Shown in pieces: positions 1 to 11,330 of a DNA stretch of 64,000 bases (position 1 is the stretch's first letter; every line of letters begins with the position of its first letter). The DNA comes from Castor canadensis. Taxonomy: Eukaryota; Chordata; Mammalia; Rodentia; Castoridae. Location of the stretch: the NCBI RefSeq assembly GCF_047511655.1, contig NC_133391.1, forward strand, positions 130,108,906 to 130,172,905, written 5' to 3'. The notes beneath the pieces were generated by a model. That model did not search any database and was not told the origin of the DNA. It saw nothing but the letters and a program-made list of their open reading frames with translations. Both the position numbers and the translations under genes were made by a program.

Positions 1-2284
1 AACCACTTTTTGGAACTCAAATAGTTGTATCCCTTTCTCAGCTACTTTGGTACAATTTATCTAGAAATGTTAATAAACAATAAACATTTCTTTAATTACT
101 GATGACTGTTTAATGTCCTTGAAATGAAAACAATGTCTTGAGTGGGAATATAATACTTTACATTTTTATTATAATCACCTATTACAAATTAGACAACCTT
201 TGAATGCCTTGCTTTTCTTAAACCTACCAATTTAATCACCTCTTTGTTTCCATAAAATGATTGTGCAATTCCTGGAAAGCATTTTTCAAATGAATATTTC
301 CAAAGAAGTAACAGTTCTCCAGGATTAAAAATTTTAAATGCTGGAAGTTGCCTTTTCTGATACTCAGTTGCATCTGCTTTTCAGTTTCCGCTGACAGCCC
401 TACCAACGAAGACTCCTTGTTGCGAAACCAGAAACTGGTGATGTCATGTCTGAGAATTTCATTGTGCAGCATTTACAGTGGGAAGGAAATTACTTTTTTC
501 TTGCTTCTCTTTATAAGAAACACCATACTATTCCTCACTCTTGCCTAAAATAAATGTGCCTTATACCTGATTGCTACTCTGTGAGAAGCACATTGGACTA
601 TTTTGAGCCAATCTGTAAACTGGCAGGTAGCTAAGTCAGAGATATGCTTCAAAATTAAAATAAGAAGGGTAGAGTATCTTTTAAGGTTATATTCCTGATT
701 TAAGAACTTGCATCAAAACAACTATTTCAGGGAATTATTTCTATCTCGTTTACAGGCAGTAACGATTAGATTGAGGAGAGATTGGTTAGATTATAAGGGA
801 CTCCTTTTTGGTGTATGCAGGTTGCTTCCATCTGCTTAAAGTTAACATTTGATATTTCTGTATGTTGTTCTAAGACTTTCACATCAAGGCAGTTTCTATC
901 TGGATTTACTAATAATACTTTTAATAACTTGAATTTATCAAACTCCCACCATGACCTAGCATGGCCTGCATTGGCTCAGTCTTCATGTAACTTAGAAAAA
1001 AAGTCCCCTATCTGGTAGGTGTAAGGCTCAAGGAGCTAGGGAAACTTCGTGCAGATTTTAAAAATATGCAGTACCATCTGAGCAGGTCCAGCCCCAAACC
1101 CAGGCTTGAAGAACAGTAAGCTGGATTTTGGTGCCTCACTTGCTCCCTTGGCAAAGCACCCTGCTTCACAGTGCAACGTACATGTCCTCAGTGTGAAGTG
1201 TTTTATGTGGATTAAAATACTTAACTGGAAGCATAGGAACTCTGTAACTTCAGAACTACTATTGGAGGCATGGTCAGTTTAAACAGTTCATCTCAGGGGC
1301 AGGGGACAATGGAGGAGGGCAAAAAGATTGCTTAGTTTCCAGAGCACTTCCTAGTACTTAGGTGGGCTGAGCATATGTACTGCAGTAGAAGAAAACTGCT
1401 TTCTGTCAGTTCAGAAACCTTCAGTTTTATATAGGAAATCTAGCAGAACCATGAGAAGTATATCACAGCTCTGGCTCCAGATTTTACAAGCATGGGAGGG
1501 AGTAGGGTTTATGATGAATTGAGAAAGCAAGCCTAATAAAAGAGGTGTGGCAACAGTTACTGCAAGCCTCAGAAAGAGCACGGGGAGTATTCAGGGTAGT
1601 ATCATTGTAGCCATGTTTCCCTTTGTTAGATTATGTGCCTAGAATTGATAAGATGATCTAAGGAGCACGTGGAATTATACCCTCAAATCACCCGTGTTCT
1701 CCAAATTTCCCTGGGATTATTTGGTGTCATTAGATATGACAGTGGGCAAAAGCCAGAATAAGGAAGAAGTACTGAAGGCCGCACAGGGGAAAGAAGGATG
1801 TCACATGTGCAGCCACAGAAAGCACACCATGTCACATGAGATTGAGTAGCCTTTGTGGCAAGGAAGCAAGCATTGCCAGTGAGGGGGTGCCATGGTCCCA
1901 TCTAGGAGAACATATGGTGCCACAATTCCCTGCCAGAAGAGAGAGGCAGGTATGAGTTCAGAGCTTAAGGAATTAGACTCTTTCCCATGTCACCTTCTTG
2001 AATAATCTCTTCTAGAAACAAGATACAGACTATGATAAACCAGAAGGATTTATGCCAACAATAAGGAAGGGATGGACATCTTCAGGAAGTGGGGACCGAC
2101 TCTAGCAACTACTAAGGACAGAGTGTTCAGGAGATTATGGGTAGACCTACCTGGACAAAGCAGAAGACGTGTCTTATGGGTGAAATCAAGACTGGAAGAT
2201 GGGTAGGAACCAGCTTGTAAAGGGTTACGAATTCCCAAAGAAGGTTAATACATTTCTTGAGTATCTTTGATTTGCTGGCCAAGT
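1..2284. other. Unclassified non-coding DNA
   Basis: I recognise no gene or repeat here. All frames on both strands are short (under about 80 codons), with no domain-like sequence. Base composition is AT-rich with scattered mixed-composition patches near 1.1-1.4 and 1.7-2.1 kb. It could be unique intronic or intergenic sequence, or repeats too old to read by eye. Confidence 0.5.
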
Positions 2285-2465
2285 TAGCAGACACAAGGTC
2301 ATTTCATCCTCACTGTAACTGCCATTAACAATTTTAATTTATTATTATAATTCCCATTTTATTGATGAGGAAAATGAATTTCATGAAAGTTAAGTGACTT
2401 GCTAAGTTTAGAAATAGATAAAGGATTTAAGCCCACGTTATTTCATTCTAAAACCCAAACACTTT
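2285..2465 (-). repeat. MIR SINE, antisense
   Basis: The + strand reads as the reverse complement of a MIR core. A TTATTATTATAATTCCCATTTT run is followed by GATGAGGAAAATGAA, then AGTTAAGTGACTTGCTAAG, then AAGGATTTAAGCCCA. These follow the order of the mammalian-wide MIR consensus. The copy is strongly diverged, as expected for an element that predates the placental radiation. Ends are approximate. Confidence 0.7.
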
Positions 2466-3454
2466 ATTATCCCATGATTTTAGAATTTAACAAGAGGGTG
2501 CTTGAGAAGCGTGATGAAGTTATATCCAAGAACATTAAAGGAACTGTGATGACCCATTTTAAAGAGCCTGGGGGCACAGAACACACTTTGGACGTAATTT
2601 TAGAGTAAAGCTTAGACAAGGATGGTGGCAAAGGAAAGGGATAGAACTCTCTGAAGTCACATCTGCGGGACTCAACTGAATAATAGATGAAGCAAAGGGA
2701 AAAATCCAGGTGGAGTAGTGAAGTGAATGCACAGTAAGGATTTAAGAAACTGAGCATAGTACTAGCTCTACTGCTCCTAATGTGTACTTTCAGTAATCAG
2801 GATGTCTTGAAATTTATGTCCTTACCTACAAAGAAAAGGGAACAGATTAGGTATTCTTGGAGACTCCCCAGCTCTAAAATTCTAGGCATCTCTGACTCAG
2901 AGATGACTCAAAGGTCACAGCTTAGGTACAACAATAGGAAAGTGGATAGGTAGTTTTTGGATGGAAAAAAAAAATGTTTTTAGCCTGGAATGTGGCTTTT
3001 GTCCAGAAGTACCTATACCCCCTACTTGGTTCTCTTCCAGGTAGATCCAGTGTTTTCCCCTTTATATCCCTCTCTGTCACTATCAGCCCCACATTCCAGG
3101 TTCTAGTTTCCCATTGAGTAATCAATTACTCTTAGTTATAAACAGTGTCTATAGTTACACTGTAGTCTCTGGTCTATGGTTCCTAGTCTATCTACTATTC
3201 CTTCTTAAAAGAAAAGAAAGGAAAGATCATTATGTAAATTATTCTCTAGAGAATTACTTCTAGCATGACATAAGAAAATGCTTCTTGGAGTCACATACAC
3301 AATAAGATTTAGAATATGTACAGACCCCTTTCAAAATATTTCTAATTCCCTTTAATAAGCACACAAACAAAATTGGCAAACACAGTATACAAAGTTGGCA
3401 AAATTGGTGAAGTGGGAACCATTTCTTTCTTAGAAAAAACTTTTCAGTAGATGC
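2466..3454. other. Unclassified non-coding DNA with paired AP-1-like sites
   Basis: No gene or dispersed repeat is recognised. A 19-bp palindrome with two TGACTCA motifs lies at 2887-2910 and is listed separately. Frames are short and look like chance. Confidence 0.45.
2887..2917. promoter_or_regulatory. Paired TGACTCA (AP-1-like) motifs in a short palindrome
   Basis: TGACTCA occurs at 2893-2899 and again at 2904-2910, 11 bp apart start to start, about one helical turn. The first copy lies inside a perfect palindrome at 2887-2905 (arms CATCTCTGA and TCAGAGATG, one central base). AGGTCA, a nuclear-receptor half-site, follows at 2912-2917. TGACTCA is the established Jun/Fos consensus. That the site is used is only inference, since short motifs recur by chance. 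Confidence 0.25.
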
Positions 3455-3540
3455 TTTCTTTTTTTTTGGAACTGGGGTTCGAACTCAGGGCCTCATGCTT
3501 GCTAGGCAGGCGCTCTACCACTTAAGCCACACTATCAGTC
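3455..3540 (-). repeat. ID-like tRNA-derived SINE unit, antisense
   Basis: A T-run at about 3457-3467 is followed by the antisense of a tRNA-derived module: ACTGGGGTTCGAACTCAGGG, then CATGCTTGCTAGGCAGG, then GCTCTACCACTTAAGCCAC. In the sense direction this gives the A-box region, the B-box (GTTCGAA is intact) and a poly(A) tail. The intact B-box suggests a fairly recent copy. No 7SL-derived part follows, so this is the ID-like unit alone. No clear target-site duplication was found. Confidence 0.75.
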
Positions 3541-4419
3541 AAAGATATTTTCTCAAATTGTGAAATTCTCTGACACATTTAAAATATGATTCAAATATTG
3601 AAAACTGTAATTAGCATGAATTTTGTTTTGAAGATTAACAAAGGTTTATTTAGTAAAGCAGGAAAAAATAGAATGGGAGAATCGGAACACCCCCCTGACG
3701 TACAGTGTGTGGGAGCAGAGAGAATCCAGAATGATTTTTTTTTTGTGACATAGAGAATATTTATGATGAAAAGGTAACCATTGTAATCATGTTAGTAATA
3801 ACCTAAAACAACGTTTGAGAAAGTAAGCTGCTCCTGATGTTCCAAGTTCCAAGTCGTTTGCTGACTCAAAAGGGCAACAGGAAATACAGCAATAAACTCT
3901 TCCCTACCAACCTTCCAGTTCAGATGAGATTTGCAAAACAATAGGGAGTGTTGGTCATCCAAGTGAATTCTTAGATATCTCTTCACAAAGACATTTTTTT
4001 CAATGATTCAGGTTCCATTGCAGGCCAAAGGGTGTCAGTTTCAATAGCATTTTTCCCAGGCAAGGCTGCATTCTTCAGTGAGACTGAGTGGGCTTTTAGC
4101 TTTTCACCAAGCTTCATGCACCTAAGAAAGACTGTGTGTTAGATATCAGATGTGACATTTCACTGAAGACTTTCTTTGATGCTAAGGAACTTCAATTCTA
4201 AGAATACTGGTTAAATGCACACACATGAACGCAATAACAAAATGAATCTGGCACTGACTCTTGACTTACTACTTAGTGGCTTTGGAGTGTTAGGCCACTC
4301 ACACAATTCCTTTGTGCCCCTTTGAGTTCCACAACTATGACGCTGGTGGGGTCTTCCTGTAATGAAGCTCCATTAATTTTTGAGTGGAGAAATAAACAAA
4401 CCTAACTGTTGTGGACTCA
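3541..4419. other. Unclassified non-coding DNA
   Basis: No gene or repeat is recognised. The segment at 3630-3740 (TTTATTTAG followed by a purine-rich stretch and ACACCCCCCTGA) has the look of an antisense polyadenylated end, but I could not match it. Confidence 0.4.
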
Positions 4420-4560
4420 TAGAGATGGATGAATGTCTAAAAAACTCTAGGCGATTCATCCTATAAAAGTAAAAGAATGTACCCAAGGCCACACTGTTGG
4501 TCAGTAACAGAGCAGAGAGCAGGTTTTGAAATTCTAATCCAACAAATGCATGATTTCCTT
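4420..4560 (-). repeat. Degraded MIR fragment, antisense
   Basis: The diagnostic part is CCAAGGCCACACTGTTGGTCAG followed by AACAGAGCAGAGAGCAGG and TTTTGAAATTCTAATCC. This matches the antisense MIR path (AAGGTCACACAGCTAGTAAG, then a GCAGAGCC block). It is old and partial, and the left part is poorly preserved. Confidence 0.5.
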
Positions 4561-6151
4561 AGTGCATCCGCTGGGGAAGGGCAGAGGAACCTGGCTTAGT
4601 CTTTAGTCCACTGTCATGCTTAGGATAGCCTTAAGTAGAAGTGATAAAAATAACACGAGTGGCTCAGAAAGGCAAAGGGAAAATGAAGACTCAGTCTTCT
4701 GAAAATTCATTTATAGATTCCAAATACCTGAGCCAAAGTTTAGGAGAAGCGCTAGCTGGTATAACAAAGAGTTTCTTCTTGGCGCCCACTCAGGAGGGTT
4801 GCCCACGTGGGTTTGGATACTTTATAAATTGCAATTATTTTCTTTGTTTAAGAACTAAAGAAAATGCTTTATTCCCAATCCTTTTAGTGGAAGCAGAAGT
4901 AGCAAGATTCCAAGACAGTAATACTGTATAACATTATTTTCCTCTGACATACCTGTATTCACAACTGCCGTTCCCACTTCATTCATTGAGTTACGTTGTC
5001 ATTGCCTCATGCACATGCTTTGGTTGGCAGCAGAACAAATAGAGAAAGGAGAAGGGAGTGGAAATAGAGGAAGAAGGGAGAAAGACTACACAGCTGGTTC
5101 TTCCCCAGCTGCAGGCATTATCTATTTCCACACTGAAGTCAGCAATTGCCTGTACGGGCAGGCACAGATGAAACTTTGACAAGCTAGGGCTCTAACTTTG
5201 CCAAAGTCATCCCTGAGGCTGCTAACCAATTTTCCCCTTTGAAGAAAACAGTCTAGAAAATTTTGTTAATTCTGATTGACTAGAAATCGCTGTTCTCCCA
5301 GATTTTGTGTTTTGGAGGGTGGATTGGGGAAACTACCTCCCATCACTCATTCCTCCGTCATAAACTTAAGTCTGTAAGTTGCCAAGCTAGGAATACTCAT
5401 TTTTCTCCTCTCCCTGTTTGCCAAATGCTAACCACTGTATTCAATAAGGCACTTCATTTAACAGCCTTATCTGACATCATCCTTTTGATCACATTATGCT
5501 GAAAGAGTTGGTATTATTTTCATAAAACCATATGGAATTCACATTTGAAAAAAAAGGCTATTCTCTGAAGTAGATAGTCATCTTTCCAGTAAAATGCTGT
5601 GTCAAACTACAAAGTGATGATTACCCTGGGGTGGGGCCTTGGCTTTTCTTGTTGGCAAATAGCTTATTTTCTTAGTAAAAATTATAGTACATATGCCTCA
5701 TTTTCACAAGCAAATTCAAACATCTTTGAGGAATTAAAACCTAAGTACAAGGAAAAGTAAAATTTGCCATTTCCCACTATGGTCAATCACAGCGTCTTTG
5801 CACCTTCTTGCACCAAACCCAGGTAGCGACATGTTTGTAATCTGACAAAAGTTGCAGACGCTTCTAATGCAAATAATGTTTATCTGTGAAGCATCATCAA
5901 GTGAATGACACACCAAAAATTTATGCTACCACCTTTAGTTTTGGGAGTTCAACATAGGTTATAGATTAATAATTTATATCACCCCAATAAAAATTTAAAT
6001 AACATATTAAATAAATATTTTGATGCAAGTGAAAGTGCAAATATATATGTGGTTTTCTTGGCAGTGAGATGAAATTGGGGGGATAGAGAAGGAGAACTAT
6101 TTCACACTCTTAGGAACCAAAAAGGTTTCAGTTAGTTGTACATTTTTTTAA
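4561..6151. other. Unclassified non-coding DNA
   Basis: Nothing recognisable. The only sizeable + frame (4641-4931, 96 codons) has no recognisable domain or homologue. The last 200 bases (5940-6150) are strongly AT-rich. Confidence 0.45.
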
Positions 6152-6162
6152 ACAAAATATGT

Positions 6163-6477
6163 ATTGTAATTGTTGCTGTTCTTTTGGTAGTATTGGGGTT
6201 TGAACTCAGGGTCTTGCGCTTGCTAGGCAGATGCTCTACCTAGCTGAACCACATCCCAGTTTCCCCCATCACTTTTTTTTTTTTTTAGATAGGGTCTCAC
6301 AATTTGGCCCAGGGCTAGCCTTGGACCACAATCCTCCTACCTATGTCTCCTGAGTAGCTGGGATTACAGACCTACACCACGTCCTGCTTATTGGTTGAGA
6401 TGATGATGTCTCACTAACTATTTTGCCCTGGCCATCTTTTTCCCAGGATTTTAAGCAGGCATCACCATGCCCAGCCC
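6163..6477 (-). repeat. Three-part SINE (B1-like, B1-like, A-rich linker, ID-like), antisense
   Basis: On the + strand, an antisense ID-like unit (TTGGGGTTTGAACTCAGGG to about 6262) is followed by a T-run (about 6274-6287). Then comes one antisense 7SL-derived unit ending GCTGGGATTACAGACC near 6373, and a second, more diverged one ending ATCACCATGCCCAGCCCA. Read in sense, the order is B1-like, B1-like, A-rich linker, ID-like, tail. A candidate target-site duplication is ACAAAATATGT (6152-6162) and ACAAAACATGT (6478-6488), 10 of 11 identical. It shares its architecture with the element near 32.4-32.7 kb. Confidence 0.75.
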
Positions 6478-6488
6478 ACAAAACATGT

Positions 6489-7126
6489 TTTTTAAAGGGT
6501 TCTGTCGGTATATATTTGTGCAATAGAGTTATATGTGTGTCACACACATCCTTTTCACTGGAGATTTGAGCACTAAAGTATTTGAATCATTTCACAATGC
6601 TTTGCATCCTGACATGTCATTTCAGGGTTACAGTTTTACAGTGAGAATCTATTTACTACTCACAAAGGTTGATTATTCTTAAATGTCTAACTTTCATTTA
6701 GATAGGCAAGTACAGACTATATCTACCTCTTTCTCTAGAGTCATAAAATTATAATGGCTGTATTTCTTCTTCCTGTGTAAAATATTTCTGAGAAGAGTCT
6801 CCCAGTTCTCAAGCATCCAGATGTCTCCTTGGGTCAAGGAACCAGTTGCCATTTTCTAGCTGCATAGGTGAGATAAACTTGTCAATGCTGGTGCCCTCCA
6901 AGACAATCAAGTACAGAAACATAACAGAAGCATGTCTAATTTGGGGACAACTTGTCAAAGTCTTCCTTTCTTATGATAGTGGGAATGTTTCTCTAGCTCA
7001 CATGAAATATATTTTTCCCTTTATTGATAGCCAGTACTCATTATATTAGTCAAGTCACTAGGAGACCAAGAACAGCTCCAACACAAAGTATCATTTTTAT
7101 CTAAATGCAAAGAAAGTTTAATATTG
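6489..7126. other. Unclassified non-coding DNA
   Basis: No gene or interspersed repeat is recognised. A small perfect inverted repeat, ATGTGTGT-C-ACACACAT, sits at 6533-6549. Confidence 0.4.
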
Positions 7127-7310
7127 AAAAGAGTTTCTAAGCTAGGCATGGTAGTACATGCCTGTAATCTCAGCACTTAGGCATAAGAGGCAGGAGGATT
7201 GTGAGTTCAAGGCTAGTCTGTGTTACACAGTGAGATCCGGGCTGGCTTGGGCTACATAGTAAGACTGTGTCACAAAAAGCAAAACATAACAAATAAAATA
7301 AAAAGAGTTT
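7127..7310 (+). repeat. B1 SINE with internal 29-nt duplication and target-site repeats
   Basis: The body from 7141 reads GCTAGGCATGGTAGTACATG, CCTGTAATCTCAGCAC, then GAGGCAGGAGGATTGTGAG, the standard 7SL-derived B1 path. Two 29-nt units stand in tandem at 7202-7230 and 7231-7259, about 20 of 29 positions identical, like the known 29-nt duplication of muroid-type B1. An A-rich tail follows. AAAAGAGTTT occurs at 7127-7136 and 7301-7310 and is the probable target-site duplication. Confidence 0.85.
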
Positions 7311-9129
7311 TCCAGCAGGTAGTTGAGTTGATGATTTAATGAACCATTTTCTAAATGAAGACTTTGTGGGGAGAGGATCTTAAGAATAATTTGGGACCCT
7401 TTAGTGCAAAGTTGCATAAAGCCATAGAAAAATCCACTGATTCCGCTGCTTGGAGACCTGGAGTCTTCCCAGGGCACGGTGTCGTCTGCAGCTGTACAGT
7501 TTAGTAGACTTTATGAAAGTCTCTTTTCCTGAACACACAGGTCTCTAAAGTTGCCTAATGGAATTTGCTAACTTTGAAAAAAGACTCTTAAATTTGTTGT
7601 TACTCATATCATATTCCCAGGGGATGAGGAGGGGGAATTTAGGTTTTAGGATTTGCCAACAAGGTTTGCATGTATTTCAAATGGGCACGTAATGAAATAG
7701 GAATATAAAATTACTTAACTTTATAAGTCTTACTCTAAGACTTGAGTGCAGGGACTAGCAAAGCAACAGAGAAAATAAAACTGAGACAGAACCAAGTGTG
7801 AAACTGCAATAGATCCGGGCTAGTGGAATAATAGGAGTTGGATTGCTGATCTGAATCTTATTATTTTTCACTTTTCATTCAAAGCAACTTTAATCACTTC
7901 TACCATTTGGTTGGCTCAAGAGGTAAGGGAGCAAGAAAAGAACTTTTAAGTATTCACTATATGTAAGTAGTTTATTCTCTATGACAACTATGTATATATG
8001 AAATAAAAACAGCACAATAGAGTTAAGTAAAATCATAAGATGAGAATCTCCCTTTTTTTCTAAACCTCTTTTCCTGTAGCCACATCTGTACCAGTCCAAC
8101 TCTTTATGTTCTAATCCTCACTTTACTCACAATTCCTATAAATGACTACTCCCAGGTGGCCATGCAACTCTAGGGGTCTTGTTCTTGTCAAACACATAAT
8201 GACCCTGTTCTGAGACCACTGAGTGTAAGCAGAGTGTACAAGAGCAGCACTTCGTCAGAATGTTTTAGAGACTGTTGCAACACATGGATTAAACATCATG
8301 GTAATACAAGAGAAAAATGAATGGAACAAAACCAAATCATAATCTGTCCTCAGTCTTTTTCCTTGGATATTTGCTCAAATAACTTATTTGTCATAAAATT
8401 CTAAAACTCGAGCATGCTGACACTCAAGTTTTATTGAGTGATGCAATTCAAAACTTTTCAGTAGCTGTCACATTGCAGGACAGGAAACACAAAGATAATG
8501 AATGCATTTTGCCTCATAGAAAGTTTAATACCAATTGTCTCTGTTCTTATTCTTGAGATCTATATTCATGGCTATCAGATTTTAGGGGTAGGAGTGGGGA
8601 GCACAGTTTCAGGGAAGGAATCTTAGGTATGGGGAAGAGAATCACTTTTCTTCTTTTCCTTTTTTTTTGCTAAGGCAGAGCTTTGGCTCAACTGTACTAG
8701 AAGGAGCCCACCTGATATCTTTGGGTTGTTTCCCGTGACATGGTGAACAGGAGAATGGTGCAGTAAGCTGAATTTAAGGAAGAGAATGCAGCCAGAGGGC
8801 CTATTCAAAAAGTCAGCGAAAAAAACAAGTTTCTGGTGCCTGGAGGCCAGGTAAATACAAGAAGCATCAGAGTCCTGGGCAGAAAAGGAAGTTTTTTCCC
8901 GTCCTCAGGGGAACATTCATAGGAGCTCTACTCTCTACAGAGGCTACTACTCGTTGGTCATCACTAATACCATCTCTAGATAAATCCTGTTCAGCTTCCA
9001 GGCCATTCTCTAACAGTGCTAACTGCTCCAGAGTTGCAGAGAGGAGGAGCGATCTCTGTGAGGAGAGATCAGTAGACAAGGTCAAATCCAGGACAGTCTT
9101 GATTCAACTGGGTCCAAAGGCTGTGGTGC
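7311..9129. other. Unclassified non-coding DNA
   Basis: No gene or repeat identified. The minus-strand frame at 8867-9085 (72 codons) has a rather protein-like composition (many Leu, Ser, Glu, Asp). It has no recognisable domain and no convincing splice context, so I do not call it coding. Confidence 0.4.
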
Positions 9130-9300
9130 CAAGCTTGTCTCTCTAAGGCACTCTGTGATCTGGGACCTATCACATGGGCCTATCTCTGAGATAACTGACT
9201 TACACAATTTGAGGTTGATTAGGGGTTGTTAATAAAACTTCTGAGAGTATCTGGCCCATAAAATGTGTTCAGTGAGTACTTGGACTAAGGAACTCAAATA
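9130..9300 (+). repeat. Possible degraded MIR
   Basis: CACTCTGTGATCTGGGACC, then ATCTCTGAGATAACTGAC, then ATCTGGCCCATAAAATGTG and TCAGTGAGTACTTGG follow the middle and 3' parts of a sense MIR (CTGTGTGACCTTGGG to GCCTGGCACATAGTAGG to CTCAATAAATG). Divergence is high and the assignment is tentative. Confidence 0.4.
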
Positions 9301-10174
9301 CAGCTTCATGCCTGAGGGAGGAACATGCCTCTGGGCTTTGCTACCAGGTCAAGTGCTACTCAGCACTTCAATACATGGACTACAACACATGGGCTGATTA
9401 CCAAGCAAGGACTCAGGCCACATACTGAAGGACTGTAGGAGACCACCCTAAAATAGATGGGTGAATTCTTCAGTTTTCCATTTTCTGAATCAATGTAAAA
9501 TGCTATTTTGAACTAACCTTGGATAATTAAAGTTAGATGGGGTATAGTTTATTCCATTTTGTCCTTCTTAGTTTCCAATTTTCATGAAGGAAAAAGTGAG
9601 CATCCTGGCATCTATTTCTAATTCACAGTAAAACTGCATGCCTTCTAAAGAAATTGTGCCATGGCCAAACCAATTTAGAAGTTCACAAAACTTCTACTTG
9701 AAACACTGGCATGTAAAAACTTGGACTGGAAAAGTGTGGGTTATGACCTGCGTGATTATTTGTTTTCCGCAATCTGGTCTAAACACATATCAGAAAATCC
9801 ATGTTTCTCTTCAGAACAAATAGTTCTGTTGGAATAATCAGTTGGCAGAAGTTAGAGCATGCAAAGTCTTAACACTCCAGAAATAGCTCATTTTAATCTA
9901 ATTGTTGGCAAAGGTAGTTTTTTCATGAAGTTGCTAAAAGTGCATTGGTCACTTGAATGAAAATTGAACAGTTGACTTGAGATTTCAACAGTTCTTTATC
10001 AGGGATTTTCTTACAGTCTTGAGTTTTATAACACTTCTTGCCTCCTCATCCAGAAACAAACGCTGATCAATATTTGTACAAATAAAGCTCAAAGACCATT
10101 TGATCTTTCAGTGAAAATAACCAACATTAATCTGCTTATCATCAAATTTGAGGAACTATAAGTATACCTATAAT
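9301..10174. other. Unclassified, repeat-free DNA; candidate conserved element at 9600-10150
   Basis: No mobile-element signature is readable and no frame is convincing. The stretch from about 9600 keeps mixed composition with TAAT-type and AATTG-type motifs and no simple-sequence tracts. Those features are compatible with a conserved non-coding element but do not prove one. Confidence 0.3.
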
Positions 10175-10445
10175 CGAATTAAATAAACAAATATTTATTG
10201 AGCACAAAGCATTGTCTTAAGTACTTAAAACAGGAAACAGCAGAAAACATGACCACGGAGATTCCTGCTTTGAGTCTTACCATTGGCTCAGGAAGACAAG
10301 TTATTAAGTAAGTGATTATTGATATAAAATAAAAAAAATCATCAATGTGGAAGGTCACCTGCTTTGGGAAGTGTTAGAGTATGGGAATGGCTTCCCAGAG
10401 GAAATCACAGATCTAAAGGTTAGTTTACCAATAAGGAGGTGCTAA
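10175..10445 (-). repeat. L2 3' end, antisense
   Basis: AATAAACAAATATTTATTGA then GCACAAAGCATTGTCTTAAG, then AACAGCAGAAAACATGACC, correspond to the antisense L2 3' end (TTCAACAAATATTTATTGAG, then GCACTGTGCTAGG, then CAGTGAACAAGAC). GGAAGTGTTAGAGTATGGG and GCTTCCCAGAGGAAAT near 10360-10410 match the more internal L2 block that corresponds to the decayed ORF2 C-terminal region. This is an old mammalian LINE fragment. Confidence 0.6.
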
Positions 10446-11172
10446 TAATCAGCTTTTTTTCTTCTTAAAGTCTTTACTATACTGTGAGATGAACACCATA
10501 TGATCAGATTTTCCTTTGTAAAGCTATCACCTTCCTACAGTATGTAAAATAGATTAGATGCAATGCAAGAGCAACTACAAGAAGATCAATTGGGAGGATA
10601 TTATATAACCCAAGGGAGACAGGACTGTGGATATGAGTATGGAAGTACATATTCCATACATATATGGAAGTGAAATGTGAACAGGTTGGTGACTAATAAA
10701 CGAAAGATGCTGTGTAGGTTCTTAGCATGCAAATCTGGGGTAATGCCGGGCAATCTATGCCTCACAAATGATTATGGTTGCTTAGTTAATTTGATTAGTG
10801 TAGTAGATAATAAAATTGCTTAAAACAAAATTCAGCAAAAAAAATCACCTTTAATTTGGGGAAAGAATTATCTGATTTGGTTGTCTGCCTTGATGTTATT
10901 AGAAAAATGCTGATTCTGTACTTTACCTAATGGTATATACATACTTTTAATTAATGAACAGAGTTAAACACTGAAGAATTCAAACACTCAGTTCTAGAAT
11001 TTCAAAGCAGGTCCAAACCAAATGATTTCTTTGAAAATCTCAGTCAAATCTAAACTCTATTTCTGAGTTTTTGAGGATTTCTTCTGAACAAAGAATTATG
11101 AGCAGAGTAGACATGTTATTTGTCTGTGTTTTAGCTTGTTCTTAGATTTTAATTTCAGTCTTTAGCAAATTC
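10446..11172. other. Unclassified non-coding DNA
   Basis: AT-rich, with no gene or repeat recognised. Short local repetition of TATGGAAGT- and CATATAT-like words near 10630-10680 is low-complexity. Confidence 0.4.
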
Positions 11173-11330
11173 AAGAGGCAGTAGACTGTACTGCTAAGTG
11201 CCAGCCTTTGAAATTAGTCTTGGATTTAAATCCCAGTGTAGTCACTTATTGTATCAACCTGGGCAGGTTGAACATCTCTGAATTTCATTTTCCTTCATCA
11301 GACATGGTTCATTATTATTTTGAAAATAAT
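11173..11330 (+). repeat. MIR SINE, sense
   Basis: GAGGCAGTAGACTGTACTG is followed by TGGATTTAAATCCCAGTG, GTCACTTATTGTATCAACCT, GGGCAGGTTGAACATCTCTG and TTTCATTTTCCTTCATCAGA. This matches the order of a sense MIR (tRNA-related head, then CACTTACTAGCTGTGTGACC, GGGCAAGTTACTTAACCTC, TCAGTTTCCTCATCTGTA). The copy is well ordered but diverged. Confidence 0.7.

Noticed and set aside
8867-9085. 72-codon minus-strand frame with protein-like composition
   Set aside because: No domain, no homologue recognised and no splice or start context; composition alone is not enough.
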